64,000 nt of DNA from Brachynemurus nebulosus (taxonomy: Eukaryota > Arthropoda > Insecta > Neuroptera > Myrmeleontidae), in assembly GCA_035578155.1 (NCBI GenBank), contig JAPWDM010000005.1, positions 45,564,454-45,628,453 on the forward strand, given 5' to 3'. The notes below the pieces were generated by a model. The model was given only the letters and a program-made list of their open reading frames with translations, was not told the origin of the DNA and made no database searches. Made by a program: the position numbers and the translations under genes. Below, piece after piece: positions 13,089 through 24,165 of this stretch; the stretch's first letter is position 1, and each line of letters starts with the position of its first letter.

Positions 13089-13177
<89 letters not shown>
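13089..13177. repeat. (TA)n tract inside the dispersed repeat
   Basis: Roughly 88 bp of TA with one GTA interruption. It is framed by CACTAAAATTTA on the left and TGTGTCCGCACGATAAC on the right, the standard arms of this repeat family. Confidence 0.95.
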
Positions 13178-13181
<4 letters not shown>

Positions 13182-13792
13182 CCGCACGATAACTCTCGAA
13201 CGAAATGTCCTAGGTTTACGAAATTTGGTGAGAACGTTGGAAGTCGAAAAATCTTAGATGAGTTCTTCAGTCAGACACGTCGGATGCCAGGAACATGGTT
13301 TTTGTTCTTGCAAAAAATTAGTTTTTTGCCAAAATTTCCACTTATTCAAAAATTTTTGCGAAATTTTTTTACACCATTTAAAAGAGAAGAAAAAATTACA
13401 TAAAAAAGGTCTTTAAACTTTTTTTCTATGTCAACTAGTTTCCGAGAAAAACGATGTTGTTTAGAATGTGATTATTTTATCGTATAAAGTGTGAATTTAA
13501 TCACATCCTAAGTACATATTCGACACAATATCGATCTTTTGTGTATAAGGGGTAGTATATGGATATTTTGTGTATAAGGGTACAAGACCATTTCATTATC
13601 CGTACTACCATTATGCGTACGGTTTGTGTGTGTTGTATATACATATACAGTCTAGGTGAGAAAATTTTTAAAGTAAACAAAGATTTTTATGTAAACAAGT
13701 CTTTAATTTTAGCGAATTTCCAGAATGGAATTCAGCTATTATTTAACATATACAGGCGATTATTTTGAAAGTTAACATAAATATATGATAAA

Positions 13793-13917
13793 ATTTCCAG
13801 AATGGAATTCAGCTATTACAGCCACTGTCATGACGCGGGGGGCATGACCTGAGCCCGGGACTATGGCAGAAATTTGTTTTGAGGTCCCTAGAAACCGAAA
13901 ATAATAGTCACTAAAAT

Positions 13918-13993
<76 letters not shown>

Positions 13994-14185
13994 CCGCGCG
14001 ATAACTCTCGAACGAAGTATCCAATTTTTACGAAACTTGGTGAAAACATTGGAAGTCCCAAACCCTTGGGTGAGTTTGTCAGCCAGACACGTCGGATGCC
14101 AGGAACATTGGTTTTGTTCTTGAAAAAAATTAGTTTTTTGCCAAAATTTCCACTTATTCAAAAATTTTTGAAAACTTGAAAGTCG
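13793..14185 (+). mobile_element. (TA)n-centred repeat, 3'-truncated copy
   Basis: Runs from AATTTCCAGAATGG through the GACGCG / CCCGGGACTATGG block to a TA tract at 13919-13978. A (TG)n run follows (to 13993), then the CCGCGCGATAACTCTCG arm, ending near 14185. A further short left arm of the same family follows at 14186-14296. The TA-to-TG transition shows the tract is still evolving as a microsatellite. Confidence 0.75.
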
Positions 14186-14296
14186 TCCAAGAATGCAATT
14201 CAGCTATTACAGCCACTGTCATGACGCGACTTAAACCCGGGACCATGGCAGTTTGTTTTGAGGTCCCTAGGAACCGAAAATAATATTCACTAAAAG

Positions 14297-14430
14297 GCTA
14301 TTGGCAGATAAGCATGGGTAGAAATGCCCCCGCACGAATTGTGTTGGTTTTTTTTCTGCTAACTGCTTTCGATATAAGATTACAATTTACTGAGTTTCAA
14401 CCCTTAAAAACTCACCCTTTGGGGGTAAAA
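14297..14430 (+). repeat. dispersed repeat shared with 47174-47300
   Basis: The GGCAGATAAGCATGGG ... AATTGTGTTGG ... TTTTTTTCTGCTAACTG ... TTTACTGAG ... CAACCCTTAAA order of words is shared with 47174-47300. No coding potential is seen. Confidence 0.65.
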
Positions 14431-14631
14431 AATTATTTTTTGAAAATCACAAAAAATTTATAACTTTTTAGTGGCTTGACGGATTTGGCTGGAATTTTTA
14501 TATGTTTTAGATACCTCTATAGTGTACCTCAGAAAAAATTATCAGCTTCAAAAAAAAAATTATAACCCCCCCAAAAAAATTGTTTAATTTTTCAATACTT
14601 TTTTTCATCAACTTGTAGCTATAGTACAATC

Positions 14632-14880
14632 ACCAAAATTTTTTTGCAGGCTTCCTACTATGACCGATATAACATATAATTTTTTCAGATTTTTTCTCCG
14701 GGTGCGTCATAGTTAAAAAAAATAAAATGTCCAAAAGGATTTTTTTTTTCGAAGTTATGTTCGTTGTACAATCACCAAAATATTTCTACAGGCTCCTCAC
14801 TATGATCAATAGAACATATAATTTTTCCAGAATTTTTTTCCGGGTGCATCATAGTTAAAAAAATTGAATGTCCGAGAATA
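14632..14880 (+). repeat. diverged tandem pair, ~125-bp unit
   Basis: Two adjacent units each contain GTACAATCACCAAAAT, then CAGGCT, then AACATATAATTTTT, CCGGGTGC, and CATAGTTAAAAAAA. The similarity is clear but imperfect. Confidence 0.75.
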
Positions 14881-15017
14881 TTTTTTAGAGATAGGCATAG
14901 GCTTCCGGGTACTCAATCGATTGGAAATCGTTTACACATTTTGAATATGTTCATAAAAACATTTGTGATTGCTTAGTTTTCGAAAAAAAAAATGGTCTAC
15001 TCAAATCTTCAAATTCC

Positions 15018-15597
15018 TGTCGCAGCATCCTGCATAACATAGCGAATTTCCATTTACAAAAGTACGTTTTTCTCGGAAACTAGTTGATATAGAGTAATTG
15101 GAAATAAAAAATACCCTTGTCGCAGCATTCTGCATAACATAGCGAATTTCCATTTACAAAAGTACGTTTTTCTCGGAAACTAGTTGATATAGAGTAATTG
15201 TAAATAAAAAAACCTTCTTTATGTGATTTTTCCGCCTCATTCCGCCAAATTTTTTTCACGAAAAATGTCCAAAACGCCGTAAACGTTTTCACGAAATTTC
15301 TTAAAAATAAGATGTTTCGTTCTTGAGTTATCGTGCGGGCACATTTATATATATGTTTACTAAGTGTCCCCACGATAACTTAAGAACGAAACATGTTATT
15401 TTTAAGAAATTTCGTGAAAACGTTTACGGGGTTTTGGACATTTTTCGTGAAAAAAATTTGGCGGAATGAGGCGGAAAAATCACATAAAGAAGGTTTTTTT
15501 TATTTACAATTACTCTATATCAACTAGTTTCCGAGAAAAACGTACTTTTGTAAATGGAAATTCGCTATGTTATGCAGGATGCTGCGACAGAGGTATT
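15018..15597. repeat. palindrome of the repeat's 3' half
   Basis: 15118-15344 and 15366-15597 are near-perfect reverse complements around a ~21-bp TATA-containing loop. Each arm is the 3' half of the (TA)n-centred repeat, from CGATAACT to GCTGCGACAG. A further ~95-bp piece of the same end is duplicated in tandem at 15018-15110. The palindrome puts two 3' halves head to head around the short TA core. Confidence 0.85.
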
Positions 15598-15900
15598 TTT
15601 TTCTTTCAGCAATTTATTGATATTATAGGTAGAGGTGCCGGTACTCTTCATGTATTTTATAAATCTTTTTTGTTTTTGAATTTCAGTGGTTTATTACCGG
15701 CGCTATGATGTCAACCAACAAGGCATCGGATAAAATGGACAATTTTTTATATTTTTCCTTGAAAAATTTTTTTATATATAGTTTAATACTTAATAAATAG
15801 GTGTACAAAATTTTAAATTGATATTTACTTCCGTTCTTGAGAAAAAAAATTCCCGAAGAATACATAATTTTTAAGGACTCTCAAGTAAACCTCCCATTAA

Positions 15901-16323
15901 TAAATCGAAAAAATAATTTTTTGTGTGTTTCTTCGTATTGGAAAATGGAGATTAAATTTTTTTCTCACGTACCAAATTGTGTTAGGTACCATTAAAAAGA
16001 GCTCTTAAAGTGAAGTTGGAATTTAATTTACCACTTTTCATTTTTTAGCTCCGTTTGAGAAATACAGAGCCTAGAAATGAGGTAATTATTATTATCGGAA
16101 ATTCGCTATGTTATACAGGTAACTGTGACAGACGTATTTACAATATATTACAGTATAGTGGGTTTTTAAATAGTTTTACAATTCCATATAATGTTATCTC
16201 ACTTATTGACCTATGAGGAAAAACCATTCAATATACCCTGATGAACGACTGACTAACCATCAAACTTATATTCCTAGACCGCACTATCTACGTTAGGATA
16301 TGAAAACGAGAGTAAAGCTTTAT
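15901..16323. other. no gene; one repeat-end fragment
   Basis: AT-rich spacer. A diverged GGAAATTCGCTATGTTATAC end fragment of the (TA)n-centred repeat lies at 16098-16141. Confidence 0.5.
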
Positions 16324-16327
16324 TTAA

Positions 16328-17136
16328 CCCCAGAATCATACGTACACGTCAAAACGACGAACGAACTTCTCTACCTGTTCCAATACTACAACTTGTCGGT
16401 ACCTGCTTACTGTGAGATTTCTGTTATCTAATTTATTTGTTGTTATAACACATAAGACGTATTTATTTTGTTTATAGTCATTGTCGTTTTGTTTGTATTG
16501 AAATAGTGTCCGTCAAAAGGATGTCGATGTATGATTACGTGATGTTTTTTTTTTTTTTTAAGATTTTGTACTTCACATATAAAAGTTTTCCTAATTTTTC
16601 TAAAATTTATTAAAAAGAATGCGTTTCAAGTGACTTAATAAAAGATTAATAATTTATTTTGTGGAAAATATTTTAATTTTTATTATTTTTTGAGATCTTA
16701 TTCGAAAAATTACTAACAAATTTTAGAAAATTTATAAATGTGCCTAATGGGAAAATAACTACATATCTATAGGAATATTTATGACTGAGAAATTTCACAT
16801 TCTGTAAAGTCACACATGTCCACTGACTCATAATAATTCATAAATTAATTATTTGAAACACATGTTTTCTGATACAATTGATGTATTTATCTATTTTTTA
16901 ATTTTTATAATGAAAATATGCTTTGATAAAAAGATTAAAAAAATTAATAAATATTTACATTAAGAAATTTTTCCAAATCCAATTTTTTTAAATATTTTGT
17001 TCGCTTTTGTAGTATTGTTATGTAAAAAAAATGTTTTTTGCAATTAAACTCTAAAACTCTCCATAAAAAGTCCATCCGTCAAAACGACGTCGATGTATGA
17101 TTAACGTTTCTCGTAGACCAACGTATGATTTATGGG
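16328..17136 (+). mobile_element. piggyBac-type MITE, copy A (internal deletion)
   Basis: Flanked by TTAA at 16324-16327 and 17137-17140. It begins CCCCAGAATCATACGT and ends with the complement-like CGTATGATTTATGGG; CCC...GGG plus TTAA is the piggyBac signature. Subterminal words GTCAAAACGACG and GTCCGTCAAAAGGATG repeat near both ends. The copy is 809 bp against 894 and 921 bp for copies B and D because about 112 bp present in both is missing at about 16611. No transposase is present. Confidence 0.92.
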
Positions 17137-17140
17137 TTAA

Positions 17141-19387
17141 ATTATCTATTCTGGATATAGACTTCTAATTAAATAACAATTTTTCTATTCCACGTTTTAA
17201 AAGTATAGAATGTAAATTAGGCATTATAACAAAACTTTTCTCTCTTATTTTCCTTTTCTATATTATATAGTAATCGAACCTTCATCTGTGACGGTAAAGC
17301 AAAAGATGAACTGCCAATGATACCATATTCTTTTTCCTTCATGTATATGTTAATTAATAAAGCTATAACAACTGTTTGAATTATAGCTACCTATATTTAA
17401 AAAAAAAAAAACTTTTAATAATTGATAAATTATAGATATTAAATAATATGTTATCGTGATATAAACTTTTTGTTTCAAAAAAAGCATACATTTAATATAT
17501 TTGATCAAAATATATGCACTTCCGGTTTTCAAATTTAAAAGCATGTTCTATCTTGGTTTATTCAAATTCGTTCTATAGCCTCTTTTTAAAAATTAAAAAG
17601 TTCAGAAACAGACAAAATCTAAAAATTCGTTGTTAATTGGTCAAGCGCAAGTTGTACGTACTTGTGCAAACAGTAAATTTCAATACAGTCATAGTGTGCA
17701 TGTGCAAATATAAAATATGTTAACTCTGGGTGTATGCAATGGACTCCTTGTTTTTCTTGTTAGTTATAAAAAAAAATTTTGCAATTATCTGACAGTTCAA
17801 AACGTCAACATGACGTTATTAATATGATAAGACACAGTTTAAGCACAAAATCTCTATAAAAATTGAATAAAAGCCCATTAGGAATACAAGGAAGCTTTGT
17901 GCCACCCTTCCACTGGCAGTGTATTTTCGGTCACGATTACGAATATCCATAACATTCCAGTCCACAAGCAATATCTATTTGATTTCAGTTATTTAGAAAT
18001 TATTACCTACTTGAGATTTTAGGTAAAGATCATGTAGTAGGTACAATAACATTTTATAACAGCCACTCAGACCGTAAGATGCTCGCAAGATGATCGTTTT
18101 GGTCTGTTCATACACTGATTCAAGTCATCTCCAAACACTGTATCGGGTCGAGAGTCAATCAGAGATGATGGCATAGATCAAAATGGTATTAAATTAATTA
18201 AAATACCTTTTGTATATTTATACTACTGTAACGAACAAATGAATACACGAACAGAAAAGAGATACATAGATCCTCCGGACCCATTTCTCTTTACTCCTAT
18301 CAGATTTTTTACTCTAATTCCAACCCACTCACTCATCTATACCTCTACACAGGTTACATATTATAGTATTTTGTTATCTGAACGTATAATACACTAAAGA
18401 CCTTAGAGTATCAAAAATTCTTGTTCCGTTTAAATCACCTGTAGCCAGAAAATTATATTTCATACGACTAGCTGGAATTCTGACATGTGAATAAACATGA
18501 TCAACAACCACTTCGATGAACGGAATAAATAAATGTGTCATCTCTCGCCGATTTTTGATACTCTAATGTTCTTCCGATCAATCGAGTTTGGCTCAATAGC
18601 ATAACACTGTGTTATTCTACTCACACACTGTTGGCCGTGAGTGAGCTACCGGTGTACACCCGGTGCATGGCACCCGGTACGGTGGTCAATTTTGATAAAT
18701 GTACGCTTGTTTGACGTTATACACTCTAATCAGATAAATCCGGGAAAGGTATCGAGAATTGTATACGTACCTATGTATATATAGCTTTCAATATAGTTCA
18801 AAACATTGTCTATACCGTATATCTGTCATATGAAAAAGATCTCTGTGTAGTTTATATTTGTTTATTCAAAGTACATTGTGATCAAGGTGATATGTTAGCA
18901 CACTTTTGTTTCAACCGTAAATTCGTGTCTATAGTTCTTTTGAAGTACAGGCTATCACAAACTGGATGGATATTTTTGCGCATAAGGGGAAATATTTTTG
19001 AGGTCGAAAGTAGTATTTCAGAAATCTATTGCAATTATTTTGGGACACCGATCAACAATTATTCTACTGTGTAGTCCAATAAGGAGAAAAATATGAGTTT
19101 TATTGACGAAGTTTGGTAACCGCTAGAACAGGAAAATTGTTCAAAAAATGTGACTTAACTTTCGGATGTAACGTTTCTTTTTTTACAGTTCCAATTTTTT
19201 TTTAGTAGTAGTAGAAAGCAGTATTAGAAACCTATGAGTAACTTCAAATTTTGATTGTCTGCTCATGTAAATTTCTTTATTTTCTAAAAAAAATTATTAT
19301 TACCTATATAAAATAATCCAAATTTTATTTTTTATGCAAATTATTGAAATAAATAATTTCAACAATTTTGATTCAACCCATATGATA
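17141..19387. other. unassigned spacer
   Basis: No recognisable gene. It contains a minus-oriented small dispersed repeat at 17641-17680 (CAAGTTGTACGTACTTGTGC) and a TA-flanked MITE at 18406-18563. The segment 18570-18690 is GC-richer, with a short imperfect hairpin around TACCGGTG...CACCCGGTA, but no family is recognisable. Confidence 0.5.
18406..18563. mobile_element. short TA-flanked MITE
   Basis: GAGTATCAAAAAT at 18406 pairs with ATTTTTGATACTC ending at 18563, and a TA dinucleotide lies directly outside each end. At 158 bp with TA flanks it fits a Tc1/mariner-derived MITE. The inverted repeat is only 13 bp, so chance or another mechanism is not excluded. Confidence 0.5.
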
Positions 19388-19910
19388 ATAATACCCAGGG
19401 ACGGATCAACCCACTTTGGGGCCTTAGACATTTTTTACCAGGCCACCTTGCCCATCCTATAGAGCACACAAAAACTAATTAACAAAATTAAATAATGTGA
19501 AAAAGTAAAATAAATCTCAAACACAGACCAATGAACACTATTATAATTATACTACTAGACAAAGCGTAAGGCCAGTTTCTAGGCATTTTTCTTGAAGCAG
19601 GTAGCAGGGTGAGACGAAGGAATATAATATATATAATATCAATTTTCGAATAAATGCGACTATAATTATTGCAAGATATAATTTGTATACATATTTTTAA
19701 AATAAAGCGAATACCACTTCCTTTCTTTCAAAATTTTGCAGTTTCTTCTCAAAAAAGTAAAATTTTATTATCAATATTATGTTTTTACAATAATTATTTG
19801 AAAACGTTACTACGCATACAATCCATTACTATATAACAGAAACTATTATTAAGGTCGGAACTTGGTCGTAACTGGTTGCCTCAATTACACCTTTTTATAA
19901 TTAGTCTATA

Positions 19911-20354
19911 TCTATATGTACATATAATAAAACTGTAAATCTGTCTCTGTCTGTCTGTTCACGCATTACGTAAAAACTATTGGACGGATTTTAATGAAAT
20001 TTGGTGTGATGATAACTTATTACCTGGGTCAACATCTAAGATACTTTTTATTCCGGGAAAATGTCTCGTTCCCACGGGAAAATGGAAAAACCATTTTGAG
20101 CATCAACACACATTACGCCAATCTACATATTTCATAAAAAATTTCATAACTATAGTAACAAAAATTGTAAATAAATTTTGTAGTTTGGAAATTTTTCTGA
20201 ATTTTAAATAAAAAAAAAATATTGCTAATTGTGTACCGAAAAATAAAATAAATACACAATTGTCAATTTAATGCATTTTGTGTTGCAAGAAACTACAAAT
20301 TGGAAAAAGGAATTACTCAACGTTTGGCGTGAACAACGTCACGGGTACGGCTAG
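19911..20354 (+). mobile_element. Helitron-like non-autonomous element
   Basis: Starts TCTATATGTACATATAATAA after an A and ends CACGGGTACGGCTAG before a T. The 5' TC, 3' CTAG and insertion between A and T are Helitron features. The interior carries CTATTGGACGGATTTTAATG followed by AAATTTGGTGTGATG and CTTATTACCTGGGTCAACAT. It shares ends and core with the minus-strand copy at 61311-61579. No Rep/helicase is present. Confidence 0.7.
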
Positions 20355-20389
20355 TAATATAATATAATAATATGTTCACTGGTCTGTGA

Positions 20390-20790
20390 TCTCAAATATT
20401 GATTCAAATATTCAAAAAAGAAAACAGTTTAACCGGACCCTTCAAAATCCTGAGTGTCATTATTTATTTATTTCTGACAATTACAATCTCGACCAAGTGG
20501 TCGAAAAGCGACATTTCATACTACACATCATAATATTATTCCAGTTAATGGCGAAAATAATTCCGAGCTACAAGAATTCCATTTAAAATTAAGCAATTAC
20601 TTTTAAACATTTCTCTAATGCTTAAAAAAGAGTCGATATTTGTCTAAATCATAAGTATCATCGGCTAAATGGTCGAAGAACGACATCTCATATTACACGA
20701 CCAAAAGTTATTTCAATAAATGGTGCAATGATTCCAAGCTACAAGAATTCCATTTAAACTTGAAGAATTGTTTTTAAACATTTCTTTAGA
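20390..20790 (+). repeat. diverged tandem duplication (~185 bp)
   Basis: Both halves contain TGGTCGAA, CGACAT, CATATTACAC-like words, then GAGCTACAAGAATTCCATTT and TTTTAAACATTTCT. The unit starts are about 20455 and 20640. The duplication lies inside the hAT element. Confidence 0.7.
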
Positions 20791-21072
20791 TGGTTGTTTC
20801 ATTGATTTCGACGTTCAAAATCTTGAGGGACATTTTTTCCGGATTTATTTTTGTATTGCTATCACAAAGTGGTACAAAACAAGCTCGATATTTCTTTAGT
20901 TTCGATATTTCGACAGTGAAGTTTATAGCAAGCAATAATTTGGATAGAAACAAGAATTTCAGAGCAACAATAATTTCATAGTAACAATAATTTCATAGCA
21001 ATAATAATAGTAGGAGAGCTGTTGGCCGATTTGCAATAGTCATTTCAACACGCGTTAAATTGAGAGGATAGG

Positions 21073-21186
21073 ATCTTGGATACTACTTAGTCTACATAAA
21101 AATTCAGTTCTGGCAAGCTTATTCGGCCGGGTTGAGTCGAATAGGCTTGCCAGAACTGAATTTCTGTGTAGAGTAAGTATCCAAGA
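21073..21186. mobile_element. hairpin MITE inside the hAT element
   Basis: TCTTGGATACTACTTAGTC... pairs with ...AGTAAGTATCCAAGA over about 50 bp per arm, including a perfect AGTTCTGGCAAGC / GCTTGCCAGAACT core. The loop is about 12 bp (GGCCGGGTTGAG). No target duplication is evident. Confidence 0.75.
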
Positions 21187-21740
21187 TTCTCTTAGTCCTT
21201 AGCTCCAGTAGCTCTTAGTCTATAATCTATTTGAAAATAAAAAGACACTAATGTAGCTATGTTCAGACCATATAACCTTTATTACGTCACATAAACGCTC
21301 GTGAACTATCGGCCCGTTATCGGTTCTACGTTTGAAAATTTATTTTTAATTTAATATAACTTCTTAATTATTACGTTTAAAAAAAATAGAGTTTTCTTAT
21401 AAAACTTATATATGATCTTTCCATTTATGACAAAAAAAATTTTTCTTCAAAAACCTAATTACAGAATTTCATTTAAATGTAACTCTAATACTTAATAAAT
21501 ATCAACAGGGCGAATTAACCCACTTTGGGGCCCTAGATATTTTCTTCTTACCGGGCCCCTCCCACTCTCACAAGATATAAAGCACACAAAAAATATAAAA
21601 CAATAAATAAAACTAAACTAAGTAAATCTCAAATATCGGTTCAAATATTCAAAACAGACACTTTGATTGGGCCCTTCAAAAAACCGGGCCCTATCCATTT
21701 GTCTCATTTGGCTATGCGATGATCCGGCCCTGATAATACC

Positions 21741-23599
21741 TCACACATGATTTATTATAATAAAATAATAAATGGTAATGTTAATATAAAAACTTGTTAA
21801 TTATTATTTAATAAAATAATGATAAAAGATTAGTACTCTGAAAGGTAAGTCTATCTCCATGTTATGAAACTAATAATAATTTATAATCTAAATTGCTGAC
21901 TTAAGTCACTTTTAAACGGTAGAGTGACGATGTCTACTCGTAATTTAAGATAATTTATTAATAATTAAATAATCTATTAATTTTAACCAAATTCATTTTT
22001 TTTAGTTTTTTAATATTTTAATAATTATAAAAAAAAATGTTAAAAAATTAAAATAAGATTACAGTTGAGTACAAAATTATCTGCACAACTTAGACTTTAT
22101 AAATTCTGTCAGAAAAAAAAAATTGGATTTAAAAAGTTACGTAAAATCTTTTGATAGTCTTCGGACATTTTTGGCCAAGATTGTGCGTGCCTAGAATTAA
22201 ATTTCGATTATTTGATTTTAATTAACAATTAAGAAAGAAACTGGCGTAACACTGAGGGGGCTGTACCTAAAATTCATAATCAAAATTAAACTAAGTAAAT
22301 GAATTTTTGATAACTTTTTTTTTTTTTAAATTACAAAATATTTATAAATTCATTAAATTTTAAATAATTATAGTGTTTAAAATTAGATAATTAATATTTT
22401 TTTACATGAAATTTAACATATGAAAATAATATGTATGATTATAAAATAAATATTTATGAAAAAACCGAAAAAAAAAATAGTTCAAGTAATTTTATTCGCA
22501 ATAAATTTACATTTAATTGTTAACTGTGCGTTGGCCACCAGATTGTAGAAAAATTTAATAATATTCTTCATCGCCGGATTAGATAGTGTATACAACAGAT
22601 AAAATCGGTTTTAATTACCTATGTGAAAACCTCTGAAATTTATATATTATTTATGTAATATTCATTATGATTAAATATTAATTTTATTAGTTCTTGAAAA
22701 TTATAATTTACAAAAAACCAAAAATATAATGGATCTTTTGTCGTTGCACGGAAAAATTTTGAATCATGGATTTATACACAGACGATCTTAGGATTTTTGT
22801 GTAGGCCCGAATTTTTCTACTGTATAATTTTGAAACTCCACAAAGCGTATTTCTAAGCAATATTTACAATCCGCTTCAATAAATCACATAATATGACTTT
22901 GAAAGACATATATTATACTAGGTACTAAACTTTAAATTTAGGAAACTGAAGCAAATAAGTTTAATGAAAAATAAATCTAAAATTCAGTTATATAAAACTA
23001 TTTTATCTCAGATTAAGAGCTTAATTAGCTCATAAGAAAAAGTTTTTCCGAAAGGAAGAATAAAATTATCAAAATCTAGAATTAAACAAAATGAGCATAA
23101 AATTTTTTATGATTATGAAGTTTTGACTTGAAACTCCTCTTCATTTCAGCTTGAGTAAACTGAAATCTACATTTCTAAGAGGCTAATACAGAATCAAAGT
23201 TACACATTAGGTTGTAACAGTCTTTTATTTTTATAACAATAACGCCCAAATTATCTTAGGTGCGATCTTGAATGCGATTTCATCCTTTTTATAGCAGATA
23301 AAGTTCCATTTAGCAAACGCTGTTTTTACAAAATTCCCGACTTCAGAAAAATGCTTAATTAAGATCATGCCTTAAACTTTTTTATTTAGCTTATATTTCG
23401 CCTTCATCTTTCAAATGTTTTGGGAAGACCCGGACCTACTAAAACCGCCACTGGTTTTATATGTTTTATAGTTCAATATACATACACATAAATACAAAAT
23501 AATACTAATAACAGTAGTAATAACTTTTAGTGAATAATTACAATTCTATTATTACAATAAACGTACGTTTATAACTTCATTACTATCCAAGAAAACATA
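21741..23599. other. no recognisable gene
   Basis: AT-rich with short homopolymer runs. A lone hAT-like terminus, read on the minus strand as CAGTGGCGGTTTTAGTAGG, ends at about 23453. A weakly similar CAGACGATCTTAGG occurs at about 22780 but no 8-bp duplication supports an element. Confidence 0.45.
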
Positions 23600-23798
23600 G
23601 GGTAACTTCAAAAATGTAAACTTTAGCCGCATCGATGTAGCATCATGACTTTTCTGATGCGTCTAATACTACATGATGCGCTGCTGATGCTCTCTTGAAA
23701 TTTGATGCACATTAGATGTTTTTGAACAGGATATTGGCATCATTTAGCCTCTGATTTGGCTATAGATAAAACAAATAATGTAGCATGATAGACTATAG

Positions 23799-23863
<65 letters not shown>
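23799..23863. repeat. (AAT)n microsatellite, LINE 3' tail
   Basis: About 65 bp of AAT units. It lies immediately 3' of the minus-strand LINE fragment, where it reads as (ATT)n, so it is most simply the element's tail rather than an independent microsatellite. Confidence 0.95.
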
Positions 23864-23888
23864 TTATTACTTAATAAATTTTTACAAT

Positions 23889-24165
23889 TCATAAGGTCGT
23901 CAGGTATTCATCGATACTATAATATGATTTTTCCAACAAAAATTGTTTTGTGGAAGCCCTGAACCCTCTCAATGGGAGGTCTCTTATGTCCTTTGGACAT
24001 TTGTTGTATAATTTCAAAGCCAGATAATCGATCGATTGTTGAGTACGATTTAGTCTATGAAAAGGTATACTTATCAGACCACTGCCTCTAGTATTATACT
24101 CATGATGGTCCGAATTTAAAAATATAGTAATACAGTCCTTGTATAGGTATATTATCTTTAAATTT
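23889..24165 (-). pseudogene. non-LTR retrotransposon ORF2 C-terminal fragment
   Basis: Translating the complement gives about 90 codons ending at a TGA whose complement is 23889-23891. The product ends in a tail of the kind seen after the RT domain in insect LINEs: QQSIDYLALKLYNKCPKDIR, then LPLRGF, then SIDEYL. A stop lies in frame upstream near 24172, so the copy is 5'-truncated. The 3' untranslated part is about 25 bp, followed by an (ATT)n tail, resembling I/Jockey-group elements that end in simple repeats. RT and endonuclease domains are absent. The clade is inferred only from this tail. It sits inside the 23600-24501 TIR element, so it either inserted there or was captured. Confidence 0.75.

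Larger units (their letters stand above)
12967..15598 (+). mobile_element. composite insertion of (TA)n-centred repeats
   Basis: The compact relative of the host element reads CCGCCA, a T-run, then CTTTCAG. Here the T-run is split, and between the halves lies a block that begins AGCGAATTTCCAGAATGG and ends GCTGCGACAGAGGTATT. This gives a paralogous empty site for the repeat family. The block has grown by internal duplication: several left arms, two TA tracts, a palindrome and an unrelated segment (14297-15010). Confidence 0.75.
12421..15896 (-). mobile_element. TTAA-flanked element split by a 2.6-kb insertion
   Basis: TTAA lies at 12417-12420 and 15897-15900. Termini are GGAGAGGTTTACTTG on the left and CAAGTAAACCTCCC on the right. 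The outer parts, 12421-12966 and 15599-15896, are the reverse complement of the compact 849-bp element at 26940-27788. The region 12967-15598 is absent from that compact copy and consists of (TA)n-centred repeats and other fragments. TTAA duplication is typical of the piggyBac superfamily, but the GGG-starting terminus differs from piggyBac's CCC start, so the superfamily is open. No transposase is present. Confidence 0.8.
19396..21732. mobile_element. non-autonomous hAT element, 2.3 kb, 8-bp TSD
   Basis: The octamer ATAATACC is repeated exactly at 19388-19395 and 21733-21740. Termini are CAGGGACGGATC and GATCCGGCCCTG. Just inside both ends lie related segments (CAACCCACTTTGGGGCC at 19403 and 21515), so the element's left end has been copied internally. 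No transposase frame remains. It has been invaded by a Helitron-like element and a hairpin element, and contains a diverged ~185-bp duplication at about 20390-20790. Confidence 0.9.

Noticed and set aside
12909..13187. Open frames made of alternating Ile-Tyr (also at 13772, 13922, 33089, 58963, 58996, 59114)
   Set aside because: They are translations of (TA)n tracts plus repeat arms. Their shared peptide words come from the nucleotide repeat family, not from a protein under selection.
13176..13403. Conserved peptide-like text (DNSRTKCP...FTKFGENVG) recurring in several copies of the (TA)n-centred repeat
   Set aside because: The frame is short, interrupted differently in each copy, and the conservation is at nucleotide level across non-coding parts too. 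I could not see a synonymous-change pattern.
15018..15597. CRISPR-like or regulatory palindrome
   Set aside because: Only two long inverted halves of a known local repeat; no regularly spaced short repeats anywhere in the window.
22755..23455. Possible hAT element between CAGACGATCTTAGG and CCGCCACTG
   Set aside because: The right end looks like a hAT terminus but the flanking octamers (TTTATACA and GTTTTATA) do not match and the left end is weak.
23799..23863. Independent (AAT)n microsatellite
   Set aside because: Its position exactly 3' of a LINE C-terminus makes a retrotransposon tail the simpler reading.
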